A stretch of 64,000 nucleotides of DNA from a virus. Made by a program: the position numbers and the translations under genes. How positions within the stretch are numbered: position 1 is the first letter of the stretch; every line of letters starts with the position of its first letter. The stretch spans positions 41,600 through 105,599 of the IMG/VR virus record IMGVR_UViG_3300020558_000217; one strand, given 5' to 3'. This document shows, in pieces, positions 43,099 through 50,582 of the stretch. Below the pieces are notes generated by a model that was not told the origin of the DNA, did not search any database, and was given only the letters and a program-made list of their open reading frames with translations.

Positions 43099-44289
43099 AT
43101 GCCAGCAATAGGATATAAATTTCCAATCTATAATTCTGATGGTAATGTATCAACTACAAGCGTTGATATGGGCGATATGTTTGTTTTTAAAGATCAGTTT
43201 TTGAATGCCGGATTATATGGGTGGGGAGACGATACTTATGGTCAAATAGGTGCAAATGTGGCAAATGATAGGCGTTCTTCGCCCGTTCAAATAGGCTCAT
43301 TGACCAATTGGAAAGATATTACCAATGGGATTCAACATAATCATGCTATTAAAACTGATGGAACTTTGTGGAGTTGGGGTGCAAACTTTGCAGCACAATT
43401 AGGTGATGGAACAACTACTAATCGTTCATCTCCTGTTCAAATAGGAACAGGTACAAATTGGAAACAAATTTCTGCCGGTGGAAATTTTGTATTAGTTATC
43501 AAAACCGATGGCACTTTATGGGGATGGGGGGCCGCATCTTTTGGAAGATTAGGAGACGGAACAACCGTTACTAAGTCTTCGCCCGTTCAGATAGGAACAG
43601 ACACAAATTGGAAACAAGTTTCTGCTGGTTTTTTACATGGCGGAGCAATTAAAACCGACGGTACATTATGGACGTGGGGTTATAATGTTTTTGGCGCAGT
43701 AGGCGACGGAACAACTACTGATCGTTCATCTCCTGTTCAAATAGGAACAGGTACAAATTGGAAACAAGTTTCTGCCGGTTACACACACACTGGCGCTATT
43801 AAAACTGATGGTACTTTATGGGTGTGGGGAAACGGAGTTAATGGTAGATTAGGCAACGGAACAACTACTGATCGTTCATCTCCTGTTCAAGTAGGAACAT
43901 TATCAAATTGGAAACAAATTTCTAGTGGAGCAGCTCATACTGGCGCTATAAAAACTGATGGTACTTTATGGATGTGGGGTCTGAATAATGATGGACAATT
44001 AGGTGATGGCACTGTTGTTTCAAAATCCTCGCCAATACAAATAGGAACAGGCACAAATTGGAAACAAATTTGCTTATCTAAAACTGGATATTATACATTA
44101 GCAATCAAAACAGATGGCACATTGTGGGCGTGGGGAATAAACGCCAATATTTCTCCACATGGTAATCTAGGTTTAGGAGATATAGTTCATCGATCATCGC
44201 CTGTTCAGATAGGATCACTAACTAACTGGAAACAAGTTTCAGCAGGAGAAGTTAGCGCACACGCTATATCTGCACCAGAACTACCCTAA
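43099..44289 (+). CDS. RCC1-like seven-bladed propeller protein, 396 aa
   Basis: Anchor PAIGYKFPIYNSDGNVSTTS with a DMGDMFVFKDQFLN segment, then seven RCC1 blades with the most regular repeats (RSSPVQIGTGTNWKQ, AIKTDGTLWSWG). The last blade has an insert (WGINANISPHGNLGLG). Ends the fibre cluster just before the glycosyltransferase genes. Confidence 0.8.
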   Translation: MPAIGYKFPIYNSDGNVSTTSVDMGDMFVFKDQFLNAGLYGWGDDTYGQIGANVANDRRSSPVQIGSLTNWKDITNGIQHNHAIKTDGTLWSWGANFAAQLGDGTTTNRSSPVQIGTGTNWKQISAGGNFVLVIKTDGTLWGWGAASFGRLGDGTTVTKSSPVQIGTDTNWKQVSAGFLHGGAIKTDGTLWTWGYNVFGAVGDGTTTDRSSPVQIGTGTNWKQVSAGYTHTGAIKTDGTLWVWGNGVNGRLGNGTTTDRSSPVQVGTLSNWKQISSGAAHTGAIKTDGTLWMWGLNNDGQLGDGTVVSKSSPIQIGTGTNWKQICLSKTGYYTLAIKTDGTLWAWGINANISPHGNLGLGDIVHRSSPVQIGSLTNWKQVSAGEVSAHAISAPELP

Positions 44290-44317
44290 ATAGTCTATAT
44301 TAGATTATGAGGTCGTT

Positions 44318-45745
44318 ATGAAATCAGATGAAATTTGGCAGTCAATCACTGCTGGTCTTCCAAAAACACCATCACCATCAGAAACTATTCCGTTACCTGA
44401 AATTTTAAGGGTTATGGAATATTGCTTAGACAATCGTGTAGAAAAATTTAACGCTGCTATTGACCTATTAGATTGTATTGCACCGCTAAGAAATGATATT
44501 GAGTTTCTTAACTTTAAAGCAATGGTCGAGTTCGTTGCAAAAAAGTATAATCGTTGCTTACAAACTTCTGAACAAATTTTAAATCACTATAAAGACACCA
44601 ACACATACTTTAACGCCGGGCGTGCAGCGTATAAAGCCAATCAACTAGAGAAATCATTAGAATATCTCACCAAATCATTAGAACTTGATCCAGAAAATGT
44701 TTCTGTTCTTCTTGATTACGCTGTCACCATTTGTACCATGGGAGACTTTGATGGTTCATTGGATATTATCAACAACATAGATAAATCAAAATATTCCGAA
44801 AGAGACCAGAAAGTAACTGACTTCAATAAAGGTTGGCATACTATTCGGAAAGGCGACTTCAAGAAAGGTATGGCTCTACTTAATATTGGTCGTGATCTTA
44901 AACTATTAGGAACACATTCTGATAAGTATGATCAACCAGAATGGGATGGCACTACATATGAAGGTAAAACTATTCTTATTGTCGGCGAAGGTGGTATTGG
45001 TGACGAAGTAATCAATGCTCGTTTCTCTAAGATCATCAAAGAACGTGGTATGAAATGTATCATGTCTACGGTACATAACAATCAGTCTATGTTATCTTCC
45101 GTTAGAATGATTGACAAGGTGATTGACAATAAAGACATTCGTAAAGAAAAGTGGGACTACTGGGTTCCTTGTATGTCTCTGCCATATAAGTTAGGCATAG
45201 ACTCTAACGAAATACCAAATGAACCATATCTATTTGCTAAACCAGGATATGTTGTTAAGTGGAAGAACAGAATCAAATCTGATAAGAAACTTAACATTGG
45301 TATTCGTTGGATGGGTAATCCATTATACGAACTAGAATTAGCCAGAACAATTCCTGTAGAATACTTTGACGAACTATCTAAGTATGACGTTCAACTTTGG
45401 TCGTTACAAAAAGATGACGGTGTTCCGTTTAGATTGCCAACTAATACTATAGACTTGGCATCAGGTTTTGAGAATTGGGATGATACGATGGGAGCCATTA
45501 TGAATATGGATCTTGTCATTACATCCTGCACCTCTGTTGCTCATGTTGCCGCTGCTCTTGGAAAACCTACATGGGTTGTAATGCCCTTACTTCCATATTA
45601 TACTTGGGCAGACATGAAAAAAGAATCCTACTGGTATAAGAATGTATCTTGTTACCGTCAAAGAGTATGGCAAGATTGGTCTGCTCCATTTGATGAATTG
45701 AAGAAAGATTTAGAACATGAAATTAAACTTAGCAATTCCAATTAG
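44318..45745 (+). CDS. TPR-glycosyltransferase (GT9/heptosyltransferase-like)
   Basis: 475 residues. Residues 20-190 contain TPR-type helices (FNAGRAAYKANQLEKSLEYL, LELDPENVSVLLDYA). From about 215 the enzyme domain: ILIVGEGGIGDEVINARF, LNIGIRWMGNPLYE, DTMGAIMNMDLVITSCTSVA, HVAAALGKPTWVVMPLLPYY. These are marks of the ADP-heptose:LPS heptosyltransferase superfamily and its TPR-linked protein-modifying members. It could transfer heptose to phage fibres or host glycan. Overlaps the next gene by 29 bases. Confidence 0.75.
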   Translation: MKSDEIWQSITAGLPKTPSPSETIPLPEILRVMEYCLDNRVEKFNAAIDLLDCIAPLRNDIEFLNFKAMVEFVAKKYNRCLQTSEQILNHYKDTNTYFNAGRAAYKANQLEKSLEYLTKSLELDPENVSVLLDYAVTICTMGDFDGSLDIINNIDKSKYSERDQKVTDFNKGWHTIRKGDFKKGMALLNIGRDLKLLGTHSDKYDQPEWDGTTYEGKTILIVGEGGIGDEVINARFSKIIKERGMKCIMSTVHNNQSMLSSVRMIDKVIDNKDIRKEKWDYWVPCMSLPYKLGIDSNEIPNEPYLFAKPGYVVKWKNRIKSDKKLNIGIRWMGNPLYELELARTIPVEYFDELSKYDVQLWSLQKDDGVPFRLPTNTIDLASGFENWDDTMGAIMNMDLVITSCTSVAHVAAALGKPTWVVMPLLPYYTWADMKKESYWYKNVSCYRQRVWQDWSAPFDELKKDLEHEIKLSNSN

Positions 45746-46475
45746 AACTTCTGGTGTATATAACTTTTGGAACTCTGAAAGATATATCAGTAAAGATAAG
45801 GGTCTAATCACTAGAACCTGTATTAAAAGTCTTGCCGCTTCTATCGCTGCATCTCAAGTAAGGCCAATCATATCCATTCACGATGATAACTCTGACGATT
45901 ATACTCTTAACTCTATACACGAATCATTTCATGAATATGGATTAAAGTATGAGTTATATCACACAGAACCACAACAGAACTTTATATCGCAGTATGAATG
46001 GACTATAGAACAAGATTTTGATTTTGTTTATAACATAGAAGATGATTACCTACATTATCCTGCTGCCATACATGATATGGTTGATATGATTGATTGTATG
46101 AATCGGCTAAAACCTTATGACTATGCCATGTATCCATTCAACAATCCACACAGATACCAAAGTTTCGCTGCTTTGTATCCCTCATATATTGTAAAAGGAA
46201 CCTACCAGTATTGGCGTTCGCTATTGCATTCAACTCATACCTTTATGTGTTCTAAGAAGTGTTTTGTGGATAATATAGATATAATGAAAGACCAAGCATA
46301 CACTTGGCATGTTGATGCTGCCGTTGAGGATGAAAGCATCAATAAAGTTTGGAGAAACCAGGAAACAATATTATTCTGTCCAATGAACTCTCTGGCGTTT
46401 CATATGACAGACGTTACACAAAAGCCTGACTTTGATGATTGGCAGACATTATGGAGTTACTATGAAACACGGTAA
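45717..46475 (+). CDS. GT-A-type glycosyltransferase-like protein, 252 aa
   Basis: LNLAIPIRTSGVYNFWNSER at the start, ISIHDDNSDDYT (acidic nucleotide-sugar region), FDFVYNIEDDYLHYP (DxD-like), and a C-terminal VEDESINKVWRNQ segment. The layout is that of a small GT-A glycosyltransferase; no family number can be given safely. It is coupled to the genes on both sides by overlaps. Confidence 0.6.
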   Translation: MKLNLAIPIRTSGVYNFWNSERYISKDKGLITRTCIKSLAASIAASQVRPIISIHDDNSDDYTLNSIHESFHEYGLKYELYHTEPQQNFISQYEWTIEQDFDFVYNIEDDYLHYPAAIHDMVDMIDCMNRLKPYDYAMYPFNNPHRYQSFAALYPSYIVKGTYQYWRSLLHSTHTFMCSKKCFVDNIDIMKDQAYTWHVDAAVEDESINKVWRNQETILFCPMNSLAFHMTDVTQKPDFDDWQTLWSYYETR

Positions 46476-47301
46476 GACAGCGGTATATACTATTCTCAAG
46501 AATGAAAAGCAGTATATCGAAAAGTGGTTATATTACGCCGATCCTTTTGATTACAAGGTTTTACTTGACACCGGATCAGCTGATGGTTCATGGGAAATGT
46601 TGCAAGAGGCAGCAACAAAAGATCCAAAACTAATCATTGAACAAAAAACATTTACGCCTTGGCATTTCTCTAATGCTCGCAATCATAACATGACAATGAT
46701 TCCGAATGATGTTATTTGGTGTCTTTCGCCAGACTTAGACGAATACTATTCTATCAATACACATGATCAAATCGAAAAGGTTATTGATCAGAATCCTAAT
46801 GCGACTTCTATTACTTCTGATAGGTTGGATATCTACTCACATCATGTAAAGGTCGGACCACCATTTCTACTACCTACTAACAAAATTCATCTCAAGGATT
46901 ATTACAACTGGAAACAGCCGGTGTATGAATACATCAACTATATTGGGCCAGAAGGTTATGATGTTGAAGTTTATGATCCCTTGATTTGCCTTATTCACGA
47001 TCAGGATTTTCGTAAGAAAGAACGATCAGAATTATACATCAAACTTATGGAAGACGAATACGCTGTCAATCCCACAAACACTTGGGTTCTATGGTTTCTA
47101 ACATATCACTACTATAAGTCAAGGCAAATAGACAAATACATTCCCGCTGCTTGCGATTATATTACTTATCATGACAACATGTATGATAATAACTATAAGG
47201 GACTTTTGAAGGATCTAACCAACTTATATTTCTTTGATAAAGATGTTACACCAGAGCAGAAAGAACAGATCAAATCAGTAATCAAGGGCAAGTCAATATG
47301 A
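46462..47301 (+). CDS. Family 2-type glycosyltransferase, 279 aa
   Basis: I start at ATG 46462 (GGAG five bases upstream), inside the end of the previous gene. KTAVYTILKNEKQYIEKWLY, VLLDTGSADGSWEML and WCLSPDLDEYYS are typical of GT2 enzymes (nucleotide-sugar fold, DxD-like D-L-D). The C-terminal half is helical. It may extend a sugar on phage or host surface. The stop overlaps the FkbM start (ATGA). Confidence 0.75.
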   Translation: MKHGKTAVYTILKNEKQYIEKWLYYADPFDYKVLLDTGSADGSWEMLQEAATKDPKLIIEQKTFTPWHFSNARNHNMTMIPNDVIWCLSPDLDEYYSINTHDQIEKVIDQNPNATSITSDRLDIYSHHVKVGPPFLLPTNKIHLKDYYNWKQPVYEYINYIGPEGYDVEVYDPLICLIHDQDFRKKERSELYIKLMEDEYAVNPTNTWVLWFLTYHYYKSRQIDKYIPAACDYITYHDNMYDNNYKGLLKDLTNLYFFDKDVTPEQKEQIKSVIKGKSI

Positions 47302-47966
47302 ATAATTTTAGATGGATAATTGAAAACCCTAACGATACTATTCAAAGTTCTTTAAAAGCAGGTCATTTTCACGAACAACGTGAAATGGAGATTATGAAAG
47401 AGTATTGTCCAAAGGGAGCGCATATACTGGACATTGGCGCTAATGTTGGTAATCATTCAGTGTATTTTAGTAAGTTCTTTGATGCTGAAATAATCTATGC
47501 TATCGAACCATTGCCAGTGGCATACAAGATGTTGTTAGCCAATCTGTGTTTAAACTACTGTCATAATGTTAATGTTGATTATGTCGGCGTAGCATTAGGT
47601 CATATGGAAACTCAAGGATTTCCGATGGAGATTTATCCTGACAATCTAGGATCAACCAGATTGTTTCATGAAGATAAAACCGATTTACCATTTCAGAAGT
47701 TTGATCCAGTCAATATCATTCCAGGTGATGTTCTATTTGCTGATAAAAGAGTTGATTTTATCAAGATGGATATTGAAGGAATGGAGATGGTTGCTCTTAT
47801 GGGATTAAAAGAAACCATCGCCAGAAATAGACCTAATATGTTTGTTGAAGTCAGTATTGAAAACGTAGAAGATTTTCACCAGTGGATGGACGAAAATAAC
47901 TATAAAGTTGTTTGGAATGAGATAGAACCTAGAATTTTTGCTTCATATATTATCATTCCTCAGTAA
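47298..47966 (+). CDS. FkbM-family methyltransferase, 222 aa
   Basis: SAM-binding fold: GAHILDIGANVGNHSVYFSK (motif I), IYAIEPLPVAYKML, then DFIKMDIEGMEMVALMG and NRPNMFVEVS, all hallmarks of FkbM methyltransferases that methylate sugar hydroxyls. Being after three glycosyltransferase-type genes, it probably methylates the added glycan. Ends in a 24-base convergent overlap with hldD. Confidence 0.85.
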   Translation: MNNFRWIIENPNDTIQSSLKAGHFHEQREMEIMKEYCPKGAHILDIGANVGNHSVYFSKFFDAEIIYAIEPLPVAYKMLLANLCLNYCHNVNVDYVGVALGHMETQGFPMEIYPDNLGSTRLFHEDKTDLPFQKFDPVNIIPGDVLFADKRVDFIKMDIEGMEMVALMGLKETIARNRPNMFVEVSIENVEDFHQWMDENNYKVVWNEIEPRIFASYIIIPQ

Positions 47967-48743
47967 ATATTCTTCTATGGAAAGAAACTTATGATCTATA
48001 AAATGATTCAATGAGCATGTGAAGTATTGATACTTATTCTCCAGATGTTTTGGAAAGGGAATGCACTCAATTGTAGCGCATTCTTTTTCAGCAACTAATT
48101 GAGCCACCCTTTCAAACGACCTAGCAACTCCTGTGCCGAGATCGTAAATACCAGAAGGTTTATCATAAAACATACAATCAATAACATCTTCTACCCAAAT
48201 AAAGTCTCGCATACATGCGTTAGATTTTTCGAATAGTTTAATTGTTCCTGTTTCTCTTGCTTGTTTGGTGAATTTATAAACTGGACTTGCTTGGTCGCCT
48301 TTGTGGCTTTCGTGTTTGCCAAAAACATTAAAGAATCTATAACCTTGAATTTTAGAAAACTTATCTATATTATCTTCTACAAACCTATCAATAGTTGCTT
48401 TTGATAGAGCGTAATAATTCAAAGGGTTTATTTCTCTTCTATAATTTGTATTACCATACACTGCAGCAGACGAAGCGTATTTTACAGGAATTTGATAGTC
48501 TATTGCATTATTAAGTAGTTTGATAGTATAGTCTATGTTATACTTGTGTATTTTATTAATATCAGTTTCAGTAGTGTCTGTAATAGCTCCAAGATGCCAA
48601 ATTTGCTTTATTTCTTCCCAATTTATACCCTCGTATAAATCGTCAAAACAATATTGTTTTTCTGAATAATAGATTCCTCCTTGTGGAAATCTTTGAAGTA
48701 AATGTTGACCAATAAATCCGTCAGTCCCTGTTATTAAGATCAT
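47943..48743 (-). CDS. hldD: HldD-like ADP-heptose 6-epimerase, 266 aa
   Basis: Short-chain Rossmann protein: MILITGTDGFIGQHLL (NAD site GxxGxxG), SSAAVYGN (catalytic Ser), YYALSK (Tyr-x3-Lys), GYRFFNVFGKHESHKGDQAS, GIYDLGTG and KYQYFTCSL. The last blocks are specific to ADP-L-glycero-D-manno-heptose epimerases. Shorter than E. coli HldD (310). It is last of the minus-strand heptose operon, after HldE, a cupin and a HAD phosphatase. Confidence 0.85.
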   Translation of the reverse strand: MILITGTDGFIGQHLLQRFPQGGIYYSEKQYCFDDLYEGINWEEIKQIWHLGAITDTTETDINKIHKYNIDYTIKLLNNAIDYQIPVKYASSAAVYGNTNYRREINPLNYYALSKATIDRFVEDNIDKFSKIQGYRFFNVFGKHESHKGDQASPVYKFTKQARETGTIKLFEKSNACMRDFIWVEDVIDCMFYDKPSGIYDLGTGVARSFERVAQLVAEKECATIECIPFPKHLENKYQYFTCSLNHFIDHKFLSIEEYLLRNDNI

Positions 48744-49032
48744 TGAAAAAATCCTCTGAATTTATCGCCTTGTCGTCAATCCAAACATCATATGATGGTT
48801 TATTGAAATTAAGGGAAGTATATTTAACGCCCCATTTTTTAAACTGTTCAATAGTCAAATCGCGCCAATCTTTGCCCGAACTCATTCCTCTTGCAGTCCA
48901 GTAATGTATTTCATAACCAACATCATACAAACTGTTAAGAGTCTCAATTCTTTTTTTGATAGGCAATGAATTAGCGTAATCGCTATTTTTTGAAATACAA
49001 ATAGTATTATCAATATCTACCAAATATTTCAT
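48721..49032 (-). CDS. Small HAD phosphatase, GmhB-role candidate, 103 aa
   Basis: HAD motifs: LVDIDNTIC (D-x-D nucleophile pair), YWTARG (motif II), GVKYTSLNFNKPSYDVWIDD (lysine and final Asp pair). Very short, cap-less. Between HldE and HldD the missing step is dephosphorylation of heptose-1,7-bisphosphate, so a GmhB-like function is inferred although it is not a typical 190-residue GmhB. Overlaps hldD by 23 bases and the cupin gene by 4. Confidence 0.7.
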   Translation of the reverse strand: MKYLVDIDNTICISKNSDYANSLPIKKRIETLNSLYDVGYEIHYWTARGMSSGKDWRDLTIEQFKKWGVKYTSLNFNKPSYDVWIDDKAINSEDFFNDLNNRD

Positions 49033-49382
49033 TTTTGACTGTCTCCTGGCATTATTCTGAAATCATCGTTATCATAATGTGTAGTTGAGATTTCGAATAC
49101 AACAGAATCATCTTCAAGAGCTTCTAATTGATGTGGTTCTCCAGGTTCGTTTGTCCAAGTATCGCCTTCTTTTAAAATATTGTGTTGAATCGAAGCATCT
49201 TTAGTTTCTATCCAATGTATTTTAAATTTTCCTTTTTGAACATAAAACGTTTCATGTTTTTTTAAATGAAAATGCATAGATCCTTTAGAGCCAGCTTTAT
49301 CATATACTAATAACTTACCACAATATTTGTCGTTGTTTTCAATTATGAGTTCTCTACCCCATCCTTTATTGACAATCTGCAT
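49029..49382 (-). CDS. Cupin, sugar-isomerase-like, 117 aa
   Basis: GWGRELIIENNDKYCGKLLV, then HFHLKKHETFYVQKGKF and PGEPHQLEAL form a single cupin barrel with the metal-binding H-x-H...E and a final His. Resembles mannose-6-phosphate isomerase-type cupins in sugar operons. No GmhA isomerase is seen here, so it may have an isomerase or epimerase role, but that is only suggested by position. Confidence 0.65.
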   Translation of the reverse strand: MQIVNKGWGRELIIENNDKYCGKLLVYDKAGSKGSMHFHLKKHETFYVQKGKFKIHWIETKDASIQHNILKEGDTWTNEPGEPHQLEALEDDSVVFEISTTHYDNDDFRIMPGDSQK

Positions 49383-50520
49383 TTAAATGCTCCAAAGTTT
49401 TTGTAGTAGAGTAGCCCTTAACAAATGGTATTATTACGACCTTTGTTAAATCGTTACCTACAACTTCTTCAGGTTTATAGTCTCCGCCCTTTGTAATTAT
49501 ATCTGGCTTCAATTTTTTTATTAATTCATAAGGAGTATCTTCGTTAAAAATAATAACTTCATCGACACAATCTAGAGCTTCTAGAACTGCTTTTCTGTCT
49601 TTCTGATTGTTTATAGGTCGTTGTTCGCCTTTTAATCTTTTGATTGATTCGTCTGAATTCAAACCCACTATCAATTTATATCCAAGTTTTCTAGACTCTT
49701 TTAGATATTCTATGTGGCCTCTATGTAGAATATCAAAACAACCATTAGTGAATACTACAGAGTTTTTAGCAATATTTTCTTTTGATAAAACATATGTTCC
49801 GAATTTAGTAACTGAAATACTGGCCAATCTCACAGCCTTTGAACAAGCATCATAAAGGTTGTTTCCGATACTAAGATAGTGAGTCATAGCTGCGATGAAT
49901 ACATCTCCTGCGCCAGTAACATCAGAAACTGGATGTTTGTCTGTTGATATTTCTCCTTCGAAATCGTCAGAGGAAATATATACTCCATTCTCTCCCTTTG
50001 TGACTACAATAGATCCTATGTTGAATAATTTTCGAAGCTGAAAAGGCGTATTACCGAATCCATATTCTTCAAGTTCTTTTTGGTTCAATTTTATTATACT
50101 TGAATTTTTATAATTGTCAATAGGTTTTTTGGGATCTACTATAACTTTAGAACCTTTTTTAATAAAATTATCAACTATCAATTGGCTGTGATGTAAGAAT
50201 CCTTTGTTATAATCAGAAAGAATCACATAATCCGGATTAACTGGAAAATCTATATCTTGATTTGGGATATATTCTTCTTCGTCAGAACGAAACATTATAT
50301 GATTATCGCATACGAATCTGGTCTTTTTGGAATTAAAAGAAGCAAAAATCTCAGTATCCGAACCAAGAGCTTGGAGATTCTCGTAGACATTTCCTGCACC
50401 GCCTGAACGAAATTCAGTAGTTTTAGATTTGAAAACAGGTATGGGAGACTCAGGCGATATACGGTCTACGGTGCCATATATATAAATATCTTCTATGTAA
50501 TCACCAATCACTGCGATCAT
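49366..50520 (-). CDS. hldE: HldE-like heptose-7-phosphate kinase / adenylyltransferase
   Basis: Start at the ATG 50520 (MIAVIGDYIEDIYIYG) rather than the upstream in-frame ATG; AAAGAGAG lies upstream. Residues 1-235 are a PfkB-type kinase (SPIPVFKS, RSGGAGNVYENLQALGSD, VVTKGENG, DVTGAGDVF). From about 255 comes a nucleotidyltransferase domain (FTNGCFDILHRGHIEYL, VGLNSDESIKRLKG, ITKGGDY). 384 residues against 477 in E. coli HldE: the kinase part is compact. First gene of the minus-strand heptose operon. Confidence 0.88.
   Translation of the reverse strand: MIAVIGDYIEDIYIYGTVDRISPESPIPVFKSKTTEFRSGGAGNVYENLQALGSDTEIFASFNSKKTRFVCDNHIMFRSDEEEYIPNQDIDFPVNPDYVILSDYNKGFLHHSQLIVDNFIKKGSKVIVDPKKPIDNYKNSSIIKLNQKELEEYGFGNTPFQLRKLFNIGSIVVTKGENGVYISSDDFEGEISTDKHPVSDVTGAGDVFIAAMTHYLSIGNNLYDACSKAVRLASISVTKFGTYVLSKENIAKNSVVFTNGCFDILHRGHIEYLKESRKLGYKLIVGLNSDESIKRLKGEQRPINNQKDRKAVLEALDCVDEVIIFNEDTPYELIKKLKPDIITKGGDYKPEEVVGNDLTKVVIIPFVKGYSTTKTLEHLNADCQ
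50481..50488 (+). promoter_or_regulatory. T4-type late promoter antisense inside hldE start
   Basis: Exact TATAAATA on the plus strand, within the first codons of hldE on the other strand, 95 bases before the ATG of the 1045-aa fibre. It would drive that fibre late. Confidence 0.55.
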
Positions 50521-50582
50521 ATTAACTCTCTTTGTTATGCCTAAATATATTAAAAACAAAGCCAACAAGGGGATAGGGAACC

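Noticed and set aside
44281-44317. CCTAAATA before the TPR-glycosyltransferase as late promoter
   Set aside because: Two mismatches from TATAAATA; not enough alone, though a promoter near here is possible.
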